Source of the DNA: Ascoidea asiatica
Taxonomy: Eukaryota > Ascomycota > Saccharomycetes > Ascoideales > Ascoideaceae
DNA length: 30,785 bases
Assembly: GCA_001600695.1 (NCBI GenBank)
Contig: BCKQ01000029.1
Span: 16,594-47,378 of the forward strand
Direction: 5' to 3'
Position numbers and translations under genes: made by a program. This document shows positions 20,581 through 30,176 of the stretch, in pieces. The stretch's first letter is position 1, and each line of letters starts with the position of its first letter. A model generated the notes under the pieces. That model did not search any database, was not told the DNA's origin, and saw only the letters and a program-made list of their open reading frames with translations.

Positions 20581-21543
20581 ATAGAACTAACTAACTTATT
20601 TCTTTTTATTAGTTACCAATTATGATTTTTTTTATAATTATTATTCATTTATTTCTTTTATATACTTCTTTTAATGAATGTATGTTATTTCTATTGTAGC
20701 AATCAAGTGTTTATGTAGTTGTAGATTTCTCTTGACTCTTACCAGTACCAGTACCATATAATCATAACAACACTCACCAATCATCAATCATATTATCATA
20801 TTATCATATTATCATATTATCATATTATCATATTATTCATCAGACACTTCTAAAGATCATTAATTCATTTTTTCATTTGAATTGATAGATAAATGTATTA
20901 CGATTATAAAAGAAAGAATATTCATTATTATATCTGATTGTTTCTGATTGTTTATATTTGTCGATTGCTGAACAGGGAAGTTCCGGGAGCAGAGCCACGT
21001 TCCTGGTCTCGTGCAGCAACGTGATCATGTCCATTTCGAGGGCACCCGCAGTTCTGGTAATTAAAAATATGCAATTTGAATTTTAAAATTTAAGCTTTTT
21101 AGCTTTTTAAGCTTAAAATTACGATGAAAGTTCCTGAAAACTTNTTAATATTCTGGTTTGAAGATGGAATGATTGAACTTGGGAAATACTACATTAAAAG
21201 AAATTTAACTCAATTAGTAATTGAAAGATGCTTTGATAATACTAAAATGAAAAAAACCACTAGAAACTTAAACTAGGTTGAGAGGTACGATTAAATAATT
21301 TCATTCAAAATTCTTGAAATAAATTATTATTTCTCTCAATTTTATTGGAAATTGAGAATTAGAATATTTTATCTTTATTTTATCTTTAGTTCCAACTGAT
21401 TCTGGTTATTTGGTTATGGTTATGACTATTACAATCAAAGTATTTCAATTTAATATATAAAGGATTGATTTCATTAAAATATTTTTTGAAGAATTGAAAA
21501 TTTATAATGATATTAATATAATATTAANTAATTTNAATTAAAA
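20581..21543 (+). promoter_or_regulatory. Intergenic region: ATATTATC repeats, a GC-rich island, and the protease TATA box
   Basis: CATATTATC-type units repeat at about 20788-20835. A G+C-rich island at about 20970-21060 stands out from its surroundings; it contains TTCCGGG (20981-20987), GCAACGTGATCATGT, and TTCGAGGGCAC (21035-21045). The last word also occurs at 11584-11594. TATATAAAG at 21454-21462 lies 82 bases before the protease ATG. No open frame, tRNA or other gene is supported. Confidence 0.45.
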
Positions 21544-22800
21544 ATGGCTTTTAAATCATCTTTATTAATTCTTTCACTCTTTTCTTTTTCCAAATTTGGA
21601 TTAACATCTCCAATTTTTTCTTCTGATTTATCTTCTAATATTCCTAATGATNTTCCTAATGATGTTCNTAATGATGTTCCTAATGGTGTTGTTAAATTTC
21701 CAATTAATGGTACTTTAAGATCAAAATCAAATCCAAAAGGTAATAATAATAATTTAAGAAGAAGATCTTTACTCAGAAGATCTTCTTCTAATTTAGATTA
21801 TATCCAACAAGAACTTACAAATCAAGTATCTTTATATATGATGGAATTTCAAGTTGGTACTCCATCTCAAAAAGTTATTGCTCAATTAGATACAGGTTCT
21901 TCAGATTTATTTTTTATTTCAAATGATATTACTTGTACTTTTGCAACTTGTAAATCAAATGCAATCTTTGATACTTCAAAATCTTCAACTTGGAAATCTT
22001 TAAATGATAATTTTAATATAACTTATGCTCAACAAGGTGATACTGATTCTGGTAAAATGGGTACTGATGTAATTATTACAAATGGTATTTCAATTGAAAA
22101 TTCTGAATTTGGTGTTGCCACTTCTTCTGCTGATTCTTTTGGAGTTTGTGGTATTGGAATGTATTATGAAGAAAGTTTATCAAATGGTAATAAATATAAT
22201 AATTTACCAATGCAAATGAAATTAAATGGTCTTATTAAAAAAAATTCATATTCATTATATTTAAATTCTATTGATTCAANAAGTGGTAATATTTTATTTG
22301 GTGGTATTGATAATGAAAAATATTATGGTAATTTAATAACTCATAATATAACTTATGATAATAATTCACCATATTATCTTCAAATTAAATTTAATTCAAT
22401 TNAAATTGATAATTCAACTATAATTGATATTAATTCTGATGTTACTTTAGATACTGGTTGTTGGGGTTTATCAATGCCACAAGAATTAATTGATAAAATT
22501 GGTACAAGTTTAGGTTTAACTTATGATTCAAGTATTGGTTATTATACTTATACTTGTGATACTATTGATAAAAATATTACTTTTAATTTTGATGGTCAAG
22601 AAATTTCTGTTTCTTTAAAATCTCTTTCAAATGAATATGAATCTGGAAAATGTCAATTGGCTATAGATACTGATTATGCAATTTTCTTTGGTGATACTTT
22701 TTTAAGATCTGTTTATGTTGTTTATAATATTGATGATATGACAATTTCTTTAGCACCTGTAAAATATACAACTTCTTCAAATATTACTGTTATTAATTAA
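21544..22800 (+). CDS. Secreted pepsin-family aspartic protease (yeast Sap/yapsin type)
   Basis: 418 codons. Residues 1 to about 22 form a signal peptide (SLLILSLFSFSKFGL core). The pro-region has a degenerate PNDV repeat (34-47) and dibasic sites RRR (72-74) and RR (78-79), likely cut by a Kex2-type enzyme. The mature enzyme has YMMEFQVGTPSQKVIAQLDTGSSDLF (98-123) with catalytic D116, a CTFATC disulphide loop (131-136), a flap region around Y161, the second motif LDTGCWGLS (302-310) with D303, a C338/C370 pair, and the hallmark FFGDTFLRSVYVVYN (381-395). There is no GPI-anchor tail, so it should be released or wall-trapped rather than membrane-anchored. The residue after the second DTG is Cys instead of the usual Thr or Ser. 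It is a tandem neighbour of the PNGase A-like gene and converges with the acid phosphatase. Confidence 0.92.
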   Translation: MAFKSSLLILSLFSFSKFGLTSPIFSSDLSSNIPNDXPNDVXNDVPNGVVKFPINGTLRSKSNPKGNNNNLRRRSLLRRSSSNLDYIQQELTNQVSLYMMEFQVGTPSQKVIAQLDTGSSDLFFISNDITCTFATCKSNAIFDTSKSSTWKSLNDNFNITYAQQGDTDSGKMGTDVIITNGISIENSEFGVATSSADSFGVCGIGMYYEESLSNGNKYNNLPMQMKLNGLIKKNSYSLYLNSIDSXSGNILFGGIDNEKYYGNLITHNITYDNNSPYYLQIKFNSIXIDNSTIIDINSDVTLDTGCWGLSMPQELIDKIGTSLGLTYDSSIGYYTYTCDTIDKNITFNFDGQEISVSLKSLSNEYESGKCQLAIDTDYAIFFGDTFLRSVYVVYNIDDMTISLAPVKYTTSSNITVIN

Positions 22801-23078
22801 TTAACTTACTAAATAATTACTTTAATACTTTAATACTTTAATACTTTAATACTTTAATACTTTAATAAATATTTTTAATTTAAAATAAAAACTTTGTTTA
22901 TTTTATATTTTGAGTTAAGTTATGGTATCATATTATATAATAGAAATAATATTTATATATAATTTTATTGGTTTGTAAATTTTTGAAGAAATAGTAAAAA
23001 TAAGAAATTAGAAATAAGAAATTAGAAATAAGAAATTAGAAATTAGAAAAAATATCATTAAAGAGTATTAATTTTTAT
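22801..23078. terminator. Convergent intergenic region between protease and acid phosphatase
   Basis: A 278-base spacer between two 3' ends. ACTTTAAT repeats six times at about 22819-22866, and AAATAAGAAATTAG repeats at about 22998-23047. It must hold the 3' ends of both mRNAs. AT-rich sequence of this kind is typical of yeast polyadenylation regions, but I see no single decisive signal. Confidence 0.4.
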
Positions 23079-24689
23079 TTAATAAACTGGAGCACCATTT
23101 GTTACAGTTGAATTTAAATTATAATTACCAACAAAACATGCATTATTAAAATCTGCAATTTCAAATAATGTATCTAAATATTCAACAAATTTATTAAATT
23201 CACACCATCCATCAGCTCTTGATTCACAAAATTCTGGAAAATTTTTATCTAATGGAATTGTACGATCATTTAAAATCATATGAATATATTTTGTTAAAGA
23301 AGAACCTTTAATAGCTTGAATATTTCTATCAGTTGGAACTTCTTCATCACATTCAATAACTTCAAAATATGTTTGAGATGCAAATGGAACAACTGTTGAT
23401 AAATCAAAAGGTTGTGGATTAATAGCATTATCAGAAAAATTACTTTTAAATTGATTTAAACCTAAAGCTGTAAAAATATTTGTAATAACAGAATCATGAG
23501 TAAAATCAAAATATAAAGTTTGATCTAATGGAAAATAATTTGAATTTGTATCAAAAGTTGTATTTTGTAAAGCTTGTTCAGAAGAATTATAAGTTCTATT
23601 TGTTAATCTATTTTTAAATTCTTCAACCCAACCAATACCCATACCTCTACCAACTGGAGAACCAAACATATTATTATTATACCAAGTCCAAGAATTATAA
23701 TATTCATAATTTTCCCATTCTTTTTGAGAAAATAAATTACAAAATTTAGAAAAACCTAAATTATTACTTTCATAAGCACATAAATCTTGCATAGCATAAA
23801 TATTTGAAGTTGTAAAATTTATACCAGAAATTTCATTATTTAATCTTTCAACAGCATCAGATAAATAAGTTTTTAAATAATTTGAAGCAAGTTTTGTATT
23901 AAGACCAAAAGTTGAAATATTATCATTAATTGGACAATTATCATATGGAGCTAAAGTATCATTAAAACCTTCATTTTCAATAATAATTTCTAAATCTGCA
24001 TAATCTTGCCAATTTGTACCAAAAAATCCAATTAAAAAATAAATTGAACTCATTGTAATTCTATCTTGAGAAGTTGTTCTAACAACAATTTTATTATCAA
24101 GATTTGAAAAATCAAATAATTTTCCATATCTAAAAAATGTTTTTATACCTTTATCAAATAATTGTTGATTACCTAAATGTGTTAAGATATTATTACCTTG
24201 ATCATAAGACCAATTATTTAAAAATTCTAAAGAACCAGTGGCATTAAAANTTGAATTTTTAAGTATATTTGGAAAAGTTGAAGCAGTTGTTGTATATCTT
24301 GAACCATGTCTTGATAATAAATGAAGTTGATTAATTTTACATTGATTAGGTAAACCCCATTCATAAACATTCCAACCTTTACTAATATAATAAGGAGATA
24401 AAGTACCAAATAATTCATAAATATTTCTATCACTTGGAGTATGATCAAAAGATTGTTTTGAAGTTTCAATTGGATTTGGTAAATTATAATCAATTGATGG
24501 AGTACCAGCTTTTAAAGCAACATTATCAGTTTGAGCTAAGAATGGAGCAGAAGCAGTACCAGTTGAACCTAAATAACCAATATTAGTTGGAAATATAGCA
24601 TCAGTTTCAGTTGCTTTAATTGGAGCAGGAGCAGCATTAATTAATTTTAATAAAATTAAAGAAGATAAATAAATATTTGAGAAAAACAT
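23079..24689 (-). CDS. Secreted histidine acid phosphatase (Pho5/phytase type)
   Basis: 536 codons, start ATG at 24689. Residues 1-20 form a signal peptide (FFSNIYLSSLILLKLINAA). The product should hydrolyse phosphate monoesters outside the plasma membrane or in the wall and release phosphate. Catalytic motif: LHLLSRHGSRYTT (122-134) with R127, nucleophile H128 and R131. The proton-donor HD is in YFDFTHDSVITN (393-404; H398, D399). Family-typical blocks also include VVRTTSQDRITMSS (202-215) and Cys residues near 252, 304 and 317. Many N-x-S/T sites fit heavy N-glycosylation. The canonical RHGxRxP has Thr in place of Pro here. Length is somewhat above the 460-470 of Pho5, mostly from a longer N-terminal region. 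The family also includes phytases, so the preferred substrate is unknown. A CACGTG site lies 1 kb upstream (25668-25673). Confidence 0.93.
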   Translation of the reverse strand: MFFSNIYLSSLILLKLINAAPAPIKATETDAIFPTNIGYLGSTGTASAPFLAQTDNVALKAGTPSIDYNLPNPIETSKQSFDHTPSDRNIYELFGTLSPYYISKGWNVYEWGLPNQCKINQLHLLSRHGSRYTTTASTFPNILKNSXFNATGSLEFLNNWSYDQGNNILTHLGNQQLFDKGIKTFFRYGKLFDFSNLDNKIVVRTTSQDRITMSSIYFLIGFFGTNWQDYADLEIIIENEGFNDTLAPYDNCPINDNISTFGLNTKLASNYLKTYLSDAVERLNNEISGINFTTSNIYAMQDLCAYESNNLGFSKFCNLFSQKEWENYEYYNSWTWYNNNMFGSPVGRGMGIGWVEEFKNRLTNRTYNSSEQALQNTTFDTNSNYFPLDQTLYFDFTHDSVITNIFTALGLNQFKSNFSDNAINPQPFDLSTVVPFASQTYFEVIECDEEVPTDRNIQAIKGSSLTKYIHMILNDRTIPLDKNFPEFCESRADGWCEFNKFVEYLDTLFEIADFNNACFVGNYNLNSTVTNGAPVY

Positions 24690-25229
24690 TTTTAAAGAAA
24701 AAAAAAAAAAATTGTTATTTATTTAGTTATTGATTAATTAATTAAATTATTTATTTTCTTTGAAATGAAATGAAATGAAATGAAATGAAATGAAATGAAA
24801 TGAATTAAAATAAAAAAGAAAGAAAATAAGAGTATATTTATATTAAATTAAAAGAATTGAAATAAATAGATTTTTCAAATCAATAATGAAAAATCAATTA
24901 AAAAGAAAAAATAATCCAAATTTGATTAAATCAATTACTCAAAAAAGACTTTGAAGAAGTAAATATTATAAAATGATCGGATCGGTTATTGAATATGAAA
25001 TTGAATAAGAAATTGAATATGAAATTGAATATGAAATTGAATAATACATAATTTCATAAGAATTCTTCCATATTTTAATAGTAATATAATAAAATTATTA
25101 TAAAATAGTATAAAATTGGTTGCAAATAAATATAATAAATATAATAAATATAATAAATATTGAGTAAAAAGTAAACGTGCCAAGTTAGTTTAAAGCTTAT
25201 ATTCTTTGAAAAAAGCTTATATAATAAAC

Positions 25230-25262
<33 letters not shown>

Positions 25263-25560
25263 TTTATTTAATATTCATAATAAAATTCTGTCAATCTCAT
25301 ATTGCTTTATATTATTGCTTAATATTATTGCTTAATATTATTGCTTAATATTATTGCTTAATATTTAGGAATACTTCAAAAAATTAGAAAATTAAGCATA
25401 CAACCATAAAATACTGCATTTAACCATCATTTATTATAACTCAATTCTTTATTATTCTTCTTGGATATTCATTATCATTGGTTATTATTGAAATATTTAT
25501 CATATTTACCATATTTACTATAATTTTTGTAATTATTGTAAATATTAACTTGTTAATAGA
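24690..25560 (-). promoter_or_regulatory. Acid phosphatase upstream region, repeat-rich part
   Basis: Seen from the gene outwards: an A/T run at the leader, GAAAT repeated about nine times (24763-24805), ATTGAATATGAA units (24988-25043), ATAATAAAT units (25129-25160), an AAT trinucleotide run (25228-25261), and ATTGCTTAATATT repeated about five times (25311-25363). TTATATAAGC on the minus strand (about 25207-25216) could be a distal TATA element. No gene is visible. Confidence 0.45.
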
Positions 25561-25639
25561 TAAATTGATGATATTCATTGATTAAATTTATGGAGTTGAA
25601 ATCAGTCAAATCCCAGAGAAGAAAACAAAAACAAAACTT

Positions 25640-25910
25640 AAACACCGGAAAAACACTGGAAATGCGCCACGTGCGCAGTGGCTGCTCAGCACGCTCTCAG
25701 CACGCTCTCAGCAAGAAATGGAAAAAAAAAGAAGAAACCAGCAGCATGGGTCTGGTGTGGGTAAGCAGTGTTCAATCTATCCGATATAGCCTACAACTAT
25801 AGACCCACAGTGATGGTAGTCNAACTCCATTAGACCCATGACAGTGGTTTAATATAAAATATAAAATTATTACTCTTTTTAGATTTACATTCCGGGGGTA
25901 TTTTCACCGG
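25640..25910. promoter_or_regulatory. GC-rich island with CACGTG and short repeats upstream of the acid phosphatase
   Basis: CACGTG at 25668-25673 sits in near-symmetric flanks (TGCGC/CGCA). It is the core bound by Pho4/Cbf1-type bHLH factors, and Pho4 drives acid phosphatase genes in studied yeasts (established for baker's yeast; inferred here). Next come CTCTCAGCACG-type units repeated three times (about 25684-25716), then two similar words, TAGACCCACAGTGATGG and TAGACCCATGACAGTGG (25799-25849). CATGGGTCT (25745-25753) can pair with AGACCCATG downstream. TTCCGGG is at 25890-25896. It also lies downstream of AIM14 (3' end at 26060). The open frame 25578-25802 lacks any recognised feature. 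Confidence 0.45.
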
Positions 25911-26059
25911 ATTTATCTTTCTACTTATTACCCGATTAGTAACACATTCTTCTTTATACCCTTTTAATTATAAAATAAGCTGTAATTTGAATTGAATAAA
26001 GTCTGTATAAAATATAATTTTAATAATAAAAGTGAATATAAAATGTAATGATCAAAAGA

Positions 26060-27883
26060 TTAAAGACTAAAACTTTCTGCAAAAAAACCAACACCATTTT
26101 GATTTGCCCATTTTTTACAATCATTTAATAATCTTGGTGGTCCACAACCACAAATATATTTTTTAATATTATCATTTTTTGAAGTATATGGATTATTATA
26201 ATTATCCATAATTAATGATCTAAAACATGTATTCCANTCTGGTCTACCATATCTAATCATTGAAAGGTACATATTTGTATATGAATTTATATTTTCATTT
26301 TCATTTTCATTTTCATTTTTAACTTCATTAACAGTTCTTGAACTTGAACTTGATGTTGAATTTAAATTTTTAAGTTCAATATTTTCAANTTCATTATTAA
26401 ATGGATTACCATCATCAAATTCATATGGTGAATCTTTATATCTACTTTCAAAACTTTTATTAGTTTCTATAGTCTTAATACTTTTAATACTCTTGATANT
26501 TTTAATTGAATTAAATTTTTTAATTTTAGAACCTGTGTAAGTATTTGAATTTTGAAATAAATCTAAAATAAATTTAGAATGTTTAATTTNACCATTATTA
26601 CCATTAATAATTGAATTTTTTTTACCAGTTATAAAAATTTCAAAATTTNGTAAATTTTTATTTAATAAATTTAATTCTTTTAAAATAAATAAATCATATT
26701 CATTTCTAGTTATCCAAATTAATTTTACATTTTTTTTTTTTAAAATCATTGTAAAATAAATTGGTAAACNAAATGATAAACCAGATCCACCACAAATTAA
26801 AATTATATCATTAATATTATTAAAAAAATTATAATGTAATGAAGGAAATGGNCCAGTTATAGAATATGATAAATTTTCATTCATTTTAAAATTTGTTTTT
26901 TTTATTGTTAAATTTATTGTATTTTCAAAAATTTTATTTTGATTTGATAATGATGCAATTGAAAATGGATGTGATGGTAAAAAAATATTTAATGGATTTT
27001 TAAAATAATTATATGAAATTCTTAAATGAGAACCTGGTGGAAATGGACCTTGAATTGAATTTCTTGAAATTTTTATAACTTGAATATCTGAATTTGGTAT
27101 AGATTTAATAATTAATTTAGTTGAAATTGATTTTGAAAATTTAAAAAACCAAGATAATAATAATAAAATTAAATCAATTAATGAATAAAAATTTAAAATT
27201 CCTTCACCATGATAAATAACTAAAAATGGTGTTAATAAAGCAACAATTAAATGAATTGAATAAAAAATTTTATAAAATTTATGTCTTATTGGATTTATTG
27301 TAATTATTAAAATTAAAATCCATGAAAAAATACCTAAAGTTGCTAAAATATTTGAATATATTTGCATTTCTGATTTTAATTCATTATAAATTGTCCATTT
27401 AATATAAAATGCAAGACTATGTAAGATTGTAAAAAAAATTATCATTCTTGCTAACCATTTATGTAAAGTAATATATTCTAAATAATAAATATTTGGTAAT
27501 GGATTTGGTCTAAAACCTAAGATCATTGTTAATGGTAATAATGAATAAGCAGTTTCACCAGATTTTTTACTTAATTGAAATATAGTTTTATAATTAATTT
27601 CAATACAAGTAAATGAAATATATAAAATTAACCAAAATATTAATTTATATTTTGTTTTTAAATTTGCAAAAAATTTTAAAAATTTTGAAAATTTTGTATT
27701 TGGATTTTGATAATATAATTTNAAATAAAAAGTTTTAATTAAAGATTCTAAAATTAAAAAAATTATTGAGATTGTGAATAAATAATAACCATATTTTTTT
27801 GTTATTGGATTTGAACCAGTAACTATTGATTTTTTTTCAATTATATNAAAACCATTATTATTATTAATTGAAACTTCAACCAT
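26060..27883 (-). CDS. AIM14: AIM14/YNO1-type NADPH oxidase (ferric-reductase-like transmembrane protein)
   Basis: 607 codons, start ATG at 27883. In baker's yeast the relative is an ER-membrane NADPH oxidase that makes superoxide and affects actin and cell death. The N-terminal KKYGYYLFTISIIFLIL (29-45), the RPNPLP-x-n-LHKW region (125-143), the FAD motif LPSHPFSIASL (302-312), LICGGSGLSF (362-371) and the C-terminal CGPPRLLNDCKKW fit Aim14 better than other Fre proteins. Haem ligands are H141/H155 and H211/H225, each pair 13 residues apart as in the bis-haem core. FAD binds at HPFSIAS and NADPH at GGSG and CGPP (580-583). A low-complexity S/N/E insert (about 445-560, including NENENENEN) separates the last two nucleotide-binding motifs. 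Several Ns leave residues undefined. Neighbour SOD1 diverges. Confidence 0.88.
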   Translation of the reverse strand: MVEVSINNNNGFXIIEKKSIVTGSNPITKKYGYYLFTISIIFLILESLIKTFYXKLYYQNPNTKFSKFLKFFANLKTKYKLIFWLILYISFTCIEINYKTIFQLSKKSGETAYSLLPLTMILGFRPNPLPNIYYLEYITLHKWLARMIIFFTILHSLAFYIKWTIYNELKSEMQIYSNILATLGIFSWILILIITINPIRHKFYKIFYSIHLIVALLTPFLVIYHGEGILNFYSLIDLILLLLSWFFKFSKSISTKLIIKSIPNSDIQVIKISRNSIQGPFPPGSHLRISYNYFKNPLNIFLPSHPFSIASLSNQNKIFENTINLTIKKTNFKMNENLSYSITXPFPSLHYNFFNNINDIILICGGSGLSFXLPIYFTMILKKKNVKLIWITRNEYDLFILKELNLLNKNLXNFEIFITGKKNSIINGNNGXIKHSKFILDLFQNSNTYTGSKIKKFNSIKXIKSIKSIKTIETNKSFESRYKDSPYEFDDGNPFNNEXENIELKNLNSTSSSSSRTVNEVKNENENENENINSYTNMYLSMIRYGRPXWNTCFRSLIMDNYNNPYTSKNDNIKKYICGCGPPRLLNDCKKWANQNGVGFFAESFSL

Positions 27884-29395
27884 TATAAATTGATTTTTTA
27901 TGTAAATGAGTAAGTAAGTAAGTAAGTAAGTAATTTATTAAGTGAGTAGATTGAGATACTTGTAAGAGAATAAATTTGAAATAAGAAATTAAAGAACTGA
28001 AGTTATTAAAANAGTGAATGAATGTGTAAAAGAATAATGAAAATATAAAAATGAATAATATTCAAAGAGGAGGAAAAGCAGTTTAAATAGTATTCATAAA
28101 GAATACAATAAAAGACATTAAAATATCATAAGGCATATCATAAATAATAATCATAAATAATAATCATAAATAATAATTATAAATGATTGGAGTAGTTATA
28201 AAAGATAATTTAAATTTTAACGCCAGTCTATTTTTTAAAACGTGAATAATTATTTATTGAAACCCTTATTGAAACCCTTATTGAAGTGAAGATTGTTTGA
28301 AGATTATTTAGGAATTGAAATGAATGGAAGAAGGAATGAAAGAAGGAATGAAAGAAGTAATGAACCTAAGATGATATTAGGTTGATCATTGTTAGATTGA
28401 TTGATATTCATTTATTGATTATTGTTAATGTCAATACTATTTTAATATAATTCAGATTTGAAACACCTTTGAAGTAAATCATTTTATATTAGATTATAAA
28501 AGATCTACTGAAGCTGCCTATTACACATGATATGATTTCTTGTTTTCTGAGCAAAGGTGGCTATTTTGTAATGTTAATGGTTTGTTTGTGTTCCACGTGA
28601 TAGTTTGTAGCCAGTTTTTAAAGGGTCCTTGCACTTACTTTTGATTGGTCCAGTGAGAAATATCAATATCAATATATATATATATTCAAACCCATAAAAG
28701 TGGATCTGAGTAGATCACATGACCTAGTTGATAAAGGAAGAAATTGCGCTGAAATATGAGAAAATATTAACAAATCGAGACAATCAGTGATTAAAGTAAG
28801 AAACAAGAAGCAATAAAGATAAATGGTAATTGAAGAAATGATATAAATACAATCAAAGGTATCTTCTTCTCTTGATCTTTTAGTTATTTTATTATTTCTA
28901 TCATTATTANTTCTACTGTTATATTTCTGCATCTTCATTAAATGTATTATATTATATCATGGTAATCTGATCAGGAATGAATCCACTAAACTGGTCTCAC
29001 CTGGATAGTTCCACAGGAGTGGTTCATGGAGATAACTTCTTGCAGGGTTGTAATTGGTTGTAATTGGTTGTAATTGGATGGTAGTTGTATTACCAGTGGA
29101 GTGGCTCATTCTTTTACAGCATAATTAGTAATCGAGTAAAGAGAACAACAACAAAGAAAACAAGAAGAAAACAAGAAGAAAACAAGAAAATTAAGCGCCG
29201 GTCAGAACTCAATTCAATTCAATTCACTGATAAAAGAAGAACAAAAGAACAAAAGAATAAAAGAAGAGATCCCTTTGAAGTTATTATATTCTATTAATCA
29301 ATCAATATTATTATATTATATTCAATATATTCTAAAATATTATACTATTCATATACAAATAAAATAAAATAAAATAAAATAAAATACAATTCAAA
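27884..29395. promoter_or_regulatory. Shared divergent upstream region of AIM14 and SOD1
   Basis: From the AIM14 side: GTAA repeats (27908-27931), AATAATCATAA units (28140-28178), TATTGAAACCC twice (28255-28279), and GAAGGAATGAAA units (28326-28350). CACGTG at 28594-28599 and a CCAAT-type element (ATTGGTCC, about 28645-28652) follow. Near SOD1, GGTTGTAATTGG is repeated three times (29045-29077), giving three ATTGG boxes. GGAGTGGTTCAT (about 29015) is echoed by GGAGTGGCTCAT (about 29098). AAAAT repeats (29359-29385) form the A-rich SOD1 leader. No gene is visible. Short frames at 28669-28938 and 29085-29297 lack features of a protein. Confidence 0.45.
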
Positions 29396-29860
29396 ATGGT
29401 TAAAGCAGTTGCAGTATTAAGAGGAGATACTTCAGTTTCTGGAATTGTTAAATTTGAACAATTATCAGAAAATGATCCAACTATAGTAACTTATGAAATT
29501 TCTGGTAATTCTCCAAATTCTTTAAAAGGTTTTCATATTCATCAATTTGGTGATAATACAAATGGTTGTACTTCTGCTGGTCCACATTTTAATCCTTTTA
29601 ATAAAACTCATGGTTCTCCAATTGATGAAATTAGACATGTTGGAGATTTAGGTAATATTAAAACTGATTCAAATGGTTTAGCAAAAGGTAAATTAAATGA
29701 TAATTTAATTAAATTATTTGGTCCATATTCTATAATTGGTAGAACTGTTGTAATTCATGATGGTGAAGATGATTTAGGTAAAGGTGGTCATCCAGATTCT
29801 TTAAAAACTGGTAATGCTGGTGGTAGACCTGCTTGTGGTGTAATTGGTTTATCCAATTAA
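29396..29860 (+). CDS. SOD1: Cytosolic Cu/Zn superoxide dismutase
   Basis: 154 codons, the normal fungal length, with no signal peptide, so it acts in cytosol and the mitochondrial intermembrane space. It converts superoxide to oxygen and hydrogen peroxide. Copper ligands are H47, H49, H64 and H121. Zinc ligands are H64, H72, H81 and D84. The disulphide is C58-C147, and R144 is the active-site arginine. Signature motifs are GFHIHQFGD (45-53), AGPHFNPF (61-68), RHVGDLGN (80-87) and [14 protein letters not shown] (139-152). All key residues are present, so it should be active. It needs the copper chaperone (Ccs1) for metal loading, as in other yeasts. The start codon is preceded by an A-rich leader. 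AIM14 lies divergently upstream. Confidence 0.98.
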   Translation: MVKAVAVLRGDTSVSGIVKFEQLSENDPTIVTYEISGNSPNSLKGFHIHQFGDNTNGCTSAGPHFNPFNKTHGSPIDEIRHVGDLGNIKTDSNGLAKGKLNDNLIKLFGPYSIIGRTVVIHDGEDDLGKGGHPDSLKTGNAGGRPACGVIGLSN

Positions 29861-30176
29861 TAATCTANTTATATACTTATTTACTTATTCAATTACTTAT
29901 ATAATATAATATAACATAAATTATAATCTTAAGAAACCATACTTATTATAAAATAAGAATAGAAAAATTGGTGGCAAATAAAAGAAAGATTTGTCAAAAT
30001 ATTTATCATATATTCAACACTTAATTAACTCCTTAAATGCTTTTTTCCCTATTTCAAACTTTTGAATAAAAAGGCATAATGTTTCTCTATTTTTTTTATA
30101 TCTAAAAAGGGTATGAAATTCGGTATGAAATTNGGTATATATAATAACTGACTTTTGGATATCAAGAATTACATCC
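29861..30176. other. Intergenic region between SOD1 and the broken 3' gene
   Basis: AT-rich spacer between two converging genes. TATTTACTTATT and ATATAATATAA runs follow the SOD1 stop and may serve in mRNA 3'-end formation. CGGTATGAAATT is repeated twice (about 30120-30135). Nothing else is seen. Confidence 0.4.

Noticed and set aside
24227-24493. 88-codon minus-strand open frame inside the acid phosphatase
   Set aside because: Out-of-frame shadow of the phosphatase gene; its Ile/Leu/Gln-rich product follows from AT bias.
25578-25802. 74-codon open frame over the GC-rich island
   Set aside because: No recognised domain, and it includes tandem repeats. A regulatory island is the simpler reading.
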